Below are positions 21,141-28,424 of a stretch of DNA of 64,000 bases, piece by piece. The position numbers and the translations under genes were made by a program. Within the stretch, counting starts at the first letter, position 1. Each line of letters begins with the position of its first letter. Origin of the DNA: Sandaracinaceae bacterium. GTDB taxonomy: Bacteria > Myxococcota_A > Polyangia > Polyangiales > Sandaracinaceae. The stretch lies in NCBI GenBank assembly GCA_019637095.1, contig JAHBWG010000025.1:34921-98920 (forward strand), read 5' to 3'. The notes below the pieces were generated by a model. That model did not search any database, was not told where the DNA came from, and saw only the letters and a list, made by a program, of their open reading frames with translations.

Positions 21141-21605
21141 ATGTCGACGGACGAGGCCAAGCGGGAGGTGGAGCGGGCGAGCGCGCTCGTCGAACAGACC
21201 ATCCGAGCGCTCGGGATCGACCCGACCTCGAGTCGGCGGGATCGGGACGGGCACGTGGTCTACGCCCTGCGTCGCGGCAGCGCGCGCATCCTGATCGCGA
21301 TCCACGCGCCGAGCGGCGAGCTCACCGAGGGCCGCATCCGCGTGGTCGCGCCGGTCGTGGTGCTGCCCGCCGCGGATCGCCAGCTCGAGCTCCTGCGCCA
21401 CCTCCTCACCGCCAACGCGACCGACCTCGTCGGCGCCGCGTTCGCGATCAGCGGGGACGACGTGGTCGTGGTCGCCGAGCGCGCGCTCCGCGACCTCGAC
21501 GCCTCGGAGGTCGACGCGATGGTCCGCAACGTCGGCCGCGTCGCCGACCGCTACGACGACGAGCTCTCGACGGCGTTCTCGCTCAAGCGCTCGAGCGACG
21601 CCTGA
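21141..21605 (+). CDS. YbjN/type III chaperone-like protein
   Basis: A 154-aa acidic cytoplasmic protein. The order of elements, a helix (EVERASALVEQTIRALG), strands (YALRRGSARILIAIHAP, EGRIRVVAPVVVLP), a helix (DRQLELLRHLLTANA) and GAAFAISGDDVVVVAERAL then DLDASEVDAMVRNVGRVADR, fits the CesT/YbjN chaperone fold. No type III secretion genes are in the window, so a YbjN-like role is more likely. The assignment is from fold pattern only. The frame reaches up to 20946, but the ATG at 21141 avoids overlap with the divergent gene. The barrel gene begins 11 bp after. Confidence 0.7.
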   Translation: MSTDEAKREVERASALVEQTIRALGIDPTSSRRDRDGHVVYALRRGSARILIAIHAPSGELTEGRIRVVAPVVVLPAADRQLELLRHLLTANATDLVGAAFAISGDDVVVVAERALRDLDASEVDAMVRNVGRVADRYDDELSTAFSLKRSSDA

Positions 21606-21616
21606 GCAGGACTGCG

Positions 21617-23011
21617 ATGAGCCGGCTCGTCCGGGGCTCGGCCTTCGCGCTCACGCTCTCGCTCGCCACGCCGGCCGCTGCCTTCGACGTGCGGATCGAC
21701 AGCGACACGAGCTTCCAGGTCTACGAGGTGCGCTCGCCGGGCGCCCGCGCGTTCATGGCGCGGCGCAGGCTGCTCTCCCACCTCGCGCTCACCGTCGGAC
21801 AGGACCTGACGGAGCGCCGCGACGATGGGACCGCGATCCGCTTCGCCGCCGGCGCGCAGCTGCGCCTCGAGCAGGAGTTCGGCGAGACGTGCCTGGTCGA
21901 CCGCGATCTCTGCGTCCGCGCGACCGACGCCGAGGACCCGGGCGCGTGGCAGCCGCTGGCCGCCGACACGCGCCTCGACGTCCCTGCGGTCTGGGCAGAG
22001 ATCTCGGGGCTCCCGCTCGGGACCTCGGCCCGCGTGGGCCGCCAGCTCGTGCTCGACGCGCTCGGCTTCGCGCGCTTCGACGGCGCGTCCGCGCGGGTCA
22101 TGCCCGCGTCGTGGATCCGCGTCGAGGCGCTCGCGGGGTGGCTCGTCCGCGGGACGACGATCGCGGGGACGGCGCGATCGGATCCGCAAGGCGCGTTGCG
22201 ATTGGCGAGCGCCGTCGACGTGCCCTGGGCGGAGCCCGGCGTCGACAGCTGGGTGGCCGGCGCGAGCGTCGCGGGTGGGCCGGGCCGGGCGCTCCAGGCG
22301 TCGGCGACGTTCCGCCACGCGTGGGAGCCAGGCGGCGCGGTGATCTCGCGGCTCGGCGGCGCGCTCTCGTCGCAGCCGCTCTCGTGGCTGCGCCTCGACG
22401 CGGTCGGCGTGTGGGACTTCCTCACCGCGGAGCTCATCGAGGCGTCGGCGCGTACGAGCCTCGGGGACGGTCCGCTACGCGTGCACGCCGGCGCCTCGAG
22501 GCACGTCCCGCGGTTCGACCCGGGCACGATCTGGGCGTGGTTCGCCGTCGCGCCGATCGCGCAAGCGGAGTTGTCGGTCGACTGGACGGTGACGGCGGAC
22601 TTCGCGATGGGCGGCGCCCTGCGCGGGCGGCACGCGGAGCTCGGCGATCGGCAGACGGACGACCTCGACGGAGGCCTCGACGGCTGGGTGCGCGGGCGCT
22701 GGGAGGGCTTCGAGCTCAGCGTCTCGGGGTTCGGCTGGTCCGGCGCCCTCGGCCCGCTCGCCGGCGTCTCGCTCGACGTGCGCCGCCGCTTCTTCGGGTT
22801 CATCGAGATCGCGCTCGACGTCTCGGTGTGGCACTTCGACGACCCGAACCGAGCGGACCTCTACGGCGCGGTGGTCTCCGAGGTGCTCGAGGCGCGCTTC
22901 CGCGTCACGAACGAGGTGCTCGTGGTGGCGGAGGTCCAACACGCGGCGAGCCGGGTCATCGGGCATCGCTTCCGCGGCGTGCTCGCCTTGCGAGTGGAGA
23001 CGTGGCGGTGA
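21617..23011 (+). CDS. Outer-membrane beta-barrel protein
   Basis: A 464-aa protein with a signal peptide ending LSLATPAAA at about residue 22. The rest is a succession of amphipathic strands with aromatic ends and many Gly (AGAQLRLEQEF, RVGRQLVLDAL, VSVWHFDDPNRADLYGAVV), ending LALRVETWR, typical of a large outer-membrane barrel; no conserved domain is recognisable. Its last codons overlap the GTG start of a 13-CXXCH cytochrome gene (GTGA). Coupling of a barrel to a multihaem cytochrome suggests a porin-cytochrome arrangement for electrons across the outer membrane, which is inference. It differs from MtrB in lacking the N-terminal CxxC. Confidence 0.75.
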   Translation: MSRLVRGSAFALTLSLATPAAAFDVRIDSDTSFQVYEVRSPGARAFMARRRLLSHLALTVGQDLTERRDDGTAIRFAAGAQLRLEQEFGETCLVDRDLCVRATDAEDPGAWQPLAADTRLDVPAVWAEISGLPLGTSARVGRQLVLDALGFARFDGASARVMPASWIRVEALAGWLVRGTTIAGTARSDPQGALRLASAVDVPWAEPGVDSWVAGASVAGGPGRALQASATFRHAWEPGGAVISRLGGALSSQPLSWLRLDAVGVWDFLTAELIEASARTSLGDGPLRVHAGASRHVPRFDPGTIWAWFAVAPIAQAELSVDWTVTADFAMGGALRGRHAELGDRQTDDLDGGLDGWVRGRWEGFELSVSGFGWSGALGPLAGVSLDVRRRFFGFIEIALDVSVWHFDDPNRADLYGAVVSEVLEARFRVTNEVLVVAEVQHAASRVIGHRFRGVLALRVETWR

Positions 23012-24228
23012 GGCGGCGTCCGCTCCTCGTGCTGCTCGTCGCGCTCGGCGCCGTCACCGCGGCGGCGTGGCTCTCCGAGGTGCGCGCCCAGAGCCGGGCG
23101 CCGCGCGCCGCGCTCTCGCGCGCGGCGATGCCGCCCGACCCGCGCGGGCCCTCGCCGCTCGTGTACCCGCCTCAGCGCATCGCGCTGCGCATGGATCATT
23201 CGCTGCCCGCGCATCGCGAGCTGCGCTGCGTGCGCTGTCACCGCGGCGCCGGCCTCAGCGAGCGCGCCGCGGACTCGCTGATCCCGCGCGAGCAGAGCTG
23301 CGCGCCGTGCCACGACGCGGACCTGGATCGCGAGGCGCCCACGGCGGCCCGCTGCGGCCTCTGCCACGTCGGTTACCGCGACGGAGAGGCTCCCGCCGTC
23401 TCGGACTTCCCGACGGCGCGGCTGCGCTTCTCGCACCGCGCACACGTCGCGCGCGGCATGCGGTGCCTCAGCTGCCACGAGGGCGTCGAGCAGGCCCGCG
23501 TGGCCGACCGCCGCCACCTCCCGCGCATGCGCTCCTGCTTCGAGTGCCACGGCCCGCCGGGCTTCGCCGCGGAGGCCTCCGCGCCGAGCGCGTGCCCCAC
23601 CTGTCACCTGACCGAGCCCGACGGCCGGCTTCGCGCGCGCTTCCCGGAGGGCGACATGAACCCGCCGGGGTGGCTGCTCGACATGCGCCACGACCACGAG
23701 TGGCTGGTGCGGCACCGCTGGGTCGGCGCCGATCAGGGCGCGGCGTGCGCGAGCTGCCACGAGGAGTCCGAGTGCGCCGAGTGCCACGACGGACAGGTCC
23801 GCTTGCGACGCATCCACCCCGGCGACTACCTGACGACGCACGTCGCGCAAGCCCGGCGCGACCAGCCGCGCTGCACGTCCTGCCATCAGGTCTCGACGTT
23901 CTGCACCGAGTGCCACGCGCGGCTCGGGCTCTCGCCGCTGAGCGCGCCGTCCGTGCGCGCGACCGAGCGCTACCACCCGCCGCCCGCCGTCTGGGTGCGC
24001 GGGCCCATCCGGCACGCGCTCGAGGCGCGGCGCGCGATGAGCACGTGCGCGAGCTGCCATGCGGAGCGCGACTGCGTCGTCTGCCATGGCGCGCTCGGCA
24101 TCGGCGCCGGCCTCAGCCCTCACCCGCCGTCCTTCCTCGCGAGCTGCGGCGCGGCGCTCGCGACGAACGCGCGGGCGTGCGTCACGTGCCATGGAGACCT
24201 CGACGCGCTCCGGCGTCGCTGCCTCTGA
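23008..24228 (+). CDS. Multihaem c-type cytochrome with 13 CXXCH motifs
   Basis: About 406 aa from a GTG at 23008 that overlaps the previous stop; a GTG two codons earlier is possible. The N terminus is a signal or anchor (LLVLLVALGAVTAAAWL). Thirteen haem-binding CXXCH motifs follow: CVRCH, CAPCH, CGLCH, CLSCH, CFECH, CPTCH, CASCH, CAECH, CTSCH, CTECH, CASCH, CVVCH, CVTCH. Extra His residues (for example HRELRCVRC, FSHRAH, MRHDHEW) could be distal ligands. The family is like NapC/doxx or class III-type electron carriers used in dissimilatory or extracellular respiration. Its neighbour upstream encodes an outer-membrane barrel. Confidence 0.9.
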   Translation: MRRRPLLVLLVALGAVTAAAWLSEVRAQSRAPRAALSRAAMPPDPRGPSPLVYPPQRIALRMDHSLPAHRELRCVRCHRGAGLSERAADSLIPREQSCAPCHDADLDREAPTAARCGLCHVGYRDGEAPAVSDFPTARLRFSHRAHVARGMRCLSCHEGVEQARVADRRHLPRMRSCFECHGPPGFAAEASAPSACPTCHLTEPDGRLRARFPEGDMNPPGWLLDMRHDHEWLVRHRWVGADQGAACASCHEESECAECHDGQVRLRRIHPGDYLTTHVAQARRDQPRCTSCHQVSTFCTECHARLGLSPLSAPSVRATERYHPPPAVWVRGPIRHALEARRAMSTCASCHAERDCVVCHGALGIGAGLSPHPPSFLASCGAALATNARACVTCHGDLDALRRRCL

Positions 24229-24234
24229 CTCTTC

Positions 24235-24328
24235 GGAGGAGCACGTTCCAACGATGGGGCCCAACGGCCGTCGCTGCGCGATGGCCTGGTCTCGAGGTCG
24301 TGCGCGCGCCCGATCAGTCGACAGCCTT
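24235..24328. repeat. Structured intergenic repeat, copy at 24.2 kb (inverted)
   Basis: The reverse complement begins GAAGGCTGTCGACTGATC and carries CATCGCGCAGCGACGG, GGGCCCCATCGTTGGAAC and GTGCTCCTCC, matching the copy at 20.3 kb. It separates the cytochrome gene from the convergent glycosyltransferase gene. Confidence 0.7.
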
Positions 24329-24340
24329 CGAGCCTGCGCG

Positions 24341-25732
24341 TCAGGGCCGGCCGGGATCCGTGTCGGGGACGACGAGCCCCGGGCTGGTGTCCGTCGGCGG
24401 AGGAGGAGGCGGCGGCGCGCGCGGGCGCGTGCCCTCGACGTGGGGCTCCGCGGGCGACTCGGTCTCCGCGGTGTCGATGTCTCGGCGCCGCGGCGGCGGG
24501 AGCGAGCCCTCGCCGGTGTCGGGTGTCGCGTCGAGCAGCTCGAGCGCGCCGGTCTCGAGCTCGATCAGCCCGGTGACCTCTTCGAACTCCTCGAGCCACG
24601 GATCGTGGAGCTGCGAGCCGGGGGCGATCCGCTCGTAGAGCGCGCGCACGTGTCGGCGCCGCGCGCCCGAGCTCAGCTCGTCGCGTACGCGCCGATAGCC
24701 GGCGCCGGTGATCCGCTCGCGCAGCGTCGCGTCGCGCAGCACCTCGAGGATGGCGTCCGCGAGGGCCGCGGGATCGCCGGGCGGGTAGAGCAGCGCCTCG
24801 ACCTCGTCGCGTACGAGCTCGTCGACGCCGGGGACCGCCGCGGCGACCACGGGGCGGTGGCAGGCGAGGTACTCGAGGAGCGGCTGCGGCAGCTCGGCGC
24901 AGCCGGCCGCGAGGCGGCCCGCCGAGGGCGCGAGGCAGACGTCGGCGGCGGCGACGATGGCGGGGAGCTTCGCGGCGGCGGGCTCGCCGCGCACGTCGAC
25001 GACGCCGTCGAGGCCGCGCCGCTCGACCTCGTCGCGCAGCGCGGCGCGGCGTGCGGGGGATCGGTCGCCCGCGAAGAGCGCGCGCACCTTGCGGTGCGCC
25101 GAGACGCGCGCGATCGCGTCGAGCACCGTGTCGACGTCGCGCGAGGGGACGAACGTGCCGAGGAAGAGGATGCGAGGCACCCCGAAGGAGCCGACGGCGC
25201 CCCAGTCGTAGCCGCCGACGTCGACGCCTGGGCGGACGACGTCGACGCGGCCGGCGAGCGCGCGGCTGCGTGTGAGCGCGGTACGTGACGCGGCGGTGGC
25301 GACGAGGACGCGGTCGGCGGCGGCGGCGGTCGCTTCGTGCGCCTCGAGCCAGGCGAGCGAGTCGCCCTCGGGGAACGTCGTCAGCTCGTAGACGAGCGTG
25401 TACCCGCGCGTGGGCTTGCGCTCCGCCGCCGCCACGCCGGCCCAGGGGTCGAGGACGTGGACCACGTCGTACGGCTCGGCCTCGATCTGCCGCGCCACCG
25501 CGCGGGCGTAGAGCGCGCGCTGTTCGTCCTCGCCGGCGTGCCCGACGGGGACGCGGAACATGCGCGCGTCGCCGATGCGCTTGATGTGCGGCAGGTCCTC
25601 GGACTTGAGGGTCACGAGATCGAGGTCGCCGCGCAGTCCGTCGATCATCGACTGGAGCGAGGCGCCATGGGGCCGCGCGCCCGGGACGGTGGCGAACGCG
25701 GCGCCCAGGATCCGGAGCCTCGGACCGGTCAT
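24341..25732 (-). CDS. Glycosyltransferase family 4 (group 1)
   Basis: A 463-aa cytoplasmic glycosyltransferase of the GT-B fold. The N-terminal half has LGAAFATVPGARPHGASLQSM and YDVVHVLDPWAG; the C-terminal half has ILFLGTFVPSRDVDTVLDAI, DVRGEPAAAKLPAIVAAADV, and the donor-site region with ELPQPLLEYLACHRPVVAAAVPG followed by DEVEALLYPPGDPAALADAI, the usual GT4 pattern. Sugar donor and acceptor are unknown. About 70 residues at the C terminus are low-complexity with a run of eight prolines. The ATG at 25732 (MTGPRLRILG) is preferred to one 15 codons upstream because the fold begins here. Confidence 0.82.
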   Translation of the reverse strand: MTGPRLRILGAAFATVPGARPHGASLQSMIDGLRGDLDLVTLKSEDLPHIKRIGDARMFRVPVGHAGEDEQRALYARAVARQIEAEPYDVVHVLDPWAGVAAAERKPTRGYTLVYELTTFPEGDSLAWLEAHEATAAAADRVLVATAASRTALTRSRALAGRVDVVRPGVDVGGYDWGAVGSFGVPRILFLGTFVPSRDVDTVLDAIARVSAHRKVRALFAGDRSPARRAALRDEVERRGLDGVVDVRGEPAAAKLPAIVAAADVCLAPSAGRLAAGCAELPQPLLEYLACHRPVVAAAVPGVDELVRDEVEALLYPPGDPAALADAILEVLRDATLRERITGAGYRRVRDELSSGARRRHVRALYERIAPGSQLHDPWLEEFEEVTGLIELETGALELLDATPDTGEGSLPPPRRRDIDTAETESPAEPHVEGTRPRAPPPPPPPTDTSPGLVVPDTDPGRP

Positions 25733-25849
25733 CGACGCGAAGTTACCACGCGCACCGGATGCGGGGGCGTTGGGCAAACCCCTTGCACCGGCGGACCCCC
25801 GGCGGCTACAACCTCCGGCTGTCGGCGTACGCCAACACGGAGGACGCGC

Positions 25850-26104
25850 GTGAAAGAGCTTGCCCGGTTCCTACTTTCGAACGCACAGCTCGATTTCTCG
25901 GGCGAGGTCTCGATCGATCAGATCCGCCAGTTCCTGCGAGAGGACGACTCCCGCGAGGCGCGGACGCTCCTGGCGAAGCTCATCGAGGACAAAGGCGTCG
26001 ACGACATGCTCGTGACGGTCGCCGACTGCCTCAAGGAGCACATCCCGAACGGGATCGACGAAGAGGTCATCCGCCAGCAGCTCCAGTTCTACAGCGAGAG
26101 TTGA
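25850..26104 (+). CDS. Small acidic protein, unknown function
   Basis: 84 aa from a GTG at 25850 with GGAGG just before it. Highly acidic helical protein with KELARFLLSNAQLDFSGEVS, REDDSREARTLLAKLIEDKG and LKEHIPNGIDEEVIRQQLQF; no signal peptide, no Cys pair. No family recognised. The stop overlaps the TTG of the next gene (TTGA). Confidence 0.65.
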   Translation: MKELARFLLSNAQLDFSGEVSIDQIRQFLREDDSREARTLLAKLIEDKGVDDMLVTVADCLKEHIPNGIDEEVIRQQLQFYSES

Positions 26105-26889
26105 GGCCGGCAGCGCTCGCGCTGGTCGCGCTGGCCACGGCGGCGTGCGATCTGCCGAGCTCGCGCGAGCTCGGCACGGGCCCGGTGGTGGTCGCGAGCG
26201 AGCCTGCCGACGGCGCGACCGGGGTCGACCGCAACGGGCCGTTCCGGTTCGGCTTCGATCGTCCCATCTTCCCTCGCGACGCCCACCGCGGGCGCGTCCG
26301 CATCCAGAGCGGCGCGCGCGGCGCGTTCGTGTCGGTGTGGCTCGAGCCGGTGGCGCGGGCTCTCTCGATCGAGCTCGAGGATGGGCCGCTCGCGCCCGAC
26401 GTCCGCTACCGGATGATCGCCGAGGGCATCCACGATCTCTCGCTCGTTCCGATGGCGGAGCCCGTCGAGATCGTGTTCGGCACCGGGCCCGACGCGTCGC
26501 CGCCCTCCGCGCGCACCGAGACGTTCGAGGCGGTCGCGCCGACGCTGGCGCGCTGCGCGTCGGCGGGCTGTCACGGCGCGGAGGCGCCGGCGCTCGGCCT
26601 CGACCTCTCGAGCGCCGAGGGGATCCGCGCGACCGCCATCGGGGTCGTCGCGGAGCGCTCGCGCGTCGGGACCCAGGCCGACCGCCCGTGGCACGGCGCC
26701 CCGACCCTCGCGGGGCTCGCGCGCATCGACGTCGTGGGCGGGGTGGGGCGGCCCGCCCAGAGCTTCCTGATGTACACGCTGCTGGAGGAGGGCGGCGCAG
26801 GCCACTACGAGCCGCTCGCGGATGCTCCGTCGCGCGAGGAGCTGCTCCGACTCTCGTACTGGATCCGCGCCGGCGCGCCGACCCCGTGA
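26101..26889 (+). CDS. Lipoprotein with Ig-like domain and CX4CH haem-like motif
   Basis: 262 aa from a TTG at 26101 that overlaps the preceding stop (TTGA). Signal LALVALATAAC gives a lipidated Cys at about residue 16. Residues 30-110 resemble an SbsA-type Ig-like domain (EPADGATGVDRNGPFRFGFD). The second half has APTLARCASAGCHGAEAPALGL, a CX4CH motif of the planctomycete/myxobacterial cytochrome-like type, so haem binding is possible but atypical. The preceding in-frame frame reaches 25759 without a signal, hence the TTG choice. Envelope location inferred from the lipobox. Confidence 0.65.
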   Translation: MRPAALALVALATAACDLPSSRELGTGPVVVASEPADGATGVDRNGPFRFGFDRPIFPRDAHRGRVRIQSGARGAFVSVWLEPVARALSIELEDGPLAPDVRYRMIAEGIHDLSLVPMAEPVEIVFGTGPDASPPSARTETFEAVAPTLARCASAGCHGAEAPALGLDLSSAEGIRATAIGVVAERSRVGTQADRPWHGAPTLAGLARIDVVGGVGRPAQSFLMYTLLEEGGAGHYEPLADAPSREELLRLSYWIRAGAPTP

Positions 26890-26938
26890 GCGACCATTCG
26901 AGTGCCGACCTCCGCGATCCGGGCTAAGGTCGGCGCCG

Positions 26939-27844
26939 ATGACCACTCCCGCCCATCTGCGTGTGGTGCCCGTCATCCTCCTGGGGCTCCTCTCGCTCGG
27001 CGCGAGCTGCAGCGGCGACGCGGACGACCGCGCCGGGAGCGGCGGCACCGGGAGCGAGGGCAGCGAGCGCCCGCCGGCCCGTTCGCGGGTCGAATCGCTC
27101 GAGCCCGTCGACATAGGGGAGCTCACGGGCTCGGAGCGGCGGATCTGGGTCGAGCTGATCAACGACCAGCTGTCGCCCTGCGGCGAGCCGATCAGCGTGG
27201 GGCGCTGCGTGGCCGAGCAGCGGTCGTGCCGCGCCTGCGTGCCGGCCGCGCGCTACCTCGTGCGGCTCATCCAGGAGGGCTACGAGCGGCAGGAGATCGA
27301 GGCGCTCTACGAGAGCCGCTACGGCGCGAGCACCCGCGTCGAGCTCGACATCGAGAACGCGCCGAGCCGCGGCTCGCCGATGGCGCAGGTGACGATCGTC
27401 GAGTTCTCGGACTTCGAGTGCCCCTACTGCGGCCGCGCTCACCCCATGCTGCAACAGGTCTTGCGCGAGTTCGAGGGGCGTGTCCGGCTCGTCTTCCTGC
27501 ACTTCCCGCTGAGCAACCACCCGCACGCGATGCCCGCCGCGCGAGCCGCGGTGGCCGCGGGCAACCAGGGCCGGTTCTGGGAGATGCACGACCTGCTCTT
27601 CGAGCATCAGCAGCAGCTCGAGCCCGAGCACCTCGATCGTTACGCCGAGGAGCTCGGCCTCGACATGGCGCGGTTCCGCGCCGATCTCGAGTCCTCGCGC
27701 ACGCAGGGACGGATCGAGGCGAACAAGGAGATGGGGCGCGCCGCGGGCGTCGAGGGGACGCCGGCGATCTTCGTCAACGGCCGCCGCTACCGCGAGCCGC
27801 CGCAGCAGCTCGCCGAGTATCTGCGAGAAGCGCTCGATGAATGA
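26939..27844 (+). CDS. DsbA-like thiol oxidoreductase lipoprotein
   Basis: 301 aa with a lipoprotein signal (LLGLLSLGASC, Cys24), an Asp/Gly/Ser-rich linker and a C-terminal DsbA/thioredoxin-fold domain (about 150-300): VTIVEFSDFECPYCGRAH, with the redox pair Cys161-Pro-Tyr-Cys164, and the cis-Pro segment GTPAIFVNG. Between the linker and this domain lies a small part with four Cys (Cys81, 90, 97, 100). It should catalyse disulfide formation or isomerisation of exported proteins. The gene for a TlpA-like protein follows 61 bp downstream. The start at 26939 gives the signal peptide. Confidence 0.82.
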   Translation: MTTPAHLRVVPVILLGLLSLGASCSGDADDRAGSGGTGSEGSERPPARSRVESLEPVDIGELTGSERRIWVELINDQLSPCGEPISVGRCVAEQRSCRACVPAARYLVRLIQEGYERQEIEALYESRYGASTRVELDIENAPSRGSPMAQVTIVEFSDFECPYCGRAHPMLQQVLREFEGRVRLVFLHFPLSNHPHAMPAARAAVAAGNQGRFWEMHDLLFEHQQQLEPEHLDRYAEELGLDMARFRADLESSRTQGRIEANKEMGRAAGVEGTPAIFVNGRRYREPPQQLAEYLREALDE

Positions 27845-27905
27845 CCCCGTCCTTGGATAGGATGGGGTTGAATCGTCCCCCCACTCCGTCGTCCAAGGGA
27901 GCGTC

Positions 27906-28424
27906 ATGAACCGGTTGTCCCGCATCTTCCGCCCCATCCCCTCGGTCCTCGCGGCCACCGCCGTCTGCGCCATCGCCGCCTCCGCGTACGCCCTGGAGGT
28001 CGGCGCGCGCGCGCCCGAGATCGGTCTGCGCGACACCGAGGGGAACAACGTCACGATCGCTTCGTTGCGCGGCAACGTCGTGCTCGTCGATTTCTGGGCA
28101 TCGTGGTGCGAGCCGTGCGCGGAGGAGATGCCCGTGCTCGAGCGCCTCTACACGACGTACCGCAGCCAGGGCTTCCGGGTCGTCGCCGTCTCGCAGGACC
28201 GCACCGCCGAGAACATGCAGAGCTTCCTGCGGCAGCACCGCGTGTCGTTCCCGGTCGTGCACGACGCGCAGCACGCGGTCGCGGGCCGCTACTCGCCGCC
28301 GCGCATGCCGTCGAGCTACATCATCGATCGGCAGGGTGTCGTGCGGCACATCCACGAGGGCTACCGCGCTGGCGACGCGCGCACGATCGAGCAGCACGTG
28401 CGCGCGCTCCTCGCCCAGCGCTGA
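27906..28424 (+). CDS. TlpA/ResA-like thioredoxin-family protein
   Basis: 172 aa. Signal peptide (VLAATAVCAIAASAYA, cleavage near residue 29) followed by a TlpA-type domain: ARAPEIGLRDTEGNNVTIAS, LVDFWASWCEPCAEEMPVLE with redox Cys68 and Cys71, VVAVSQDRTAENMQ, and the cis-Pro region PSSYIIDRQGVVRHIHEG. A periplasmic reductant, such as for cytochrome c maturation or for keeping cysteines reduced. It follows the DsbA-like gene and might be co-regulated. The multihaem cytochrome lies 3.7 kb upstream. Confidence 0.87.
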   Translation: MNRLSRIFRPIPSVLAATAVCAIAASAYALEVGARAPEIGLRDTEGNNVTIASLRGNVVLVDFWASWCEPCAEEMPVLERLYTTYRSQGFRVVAVSQDRTAENMQSFLRQHRVSFPVVHDAQHAVAGRYSPPRMPSSYIIDRQGVVRHIHEGYRAGDARTIEQHVRALLAQR

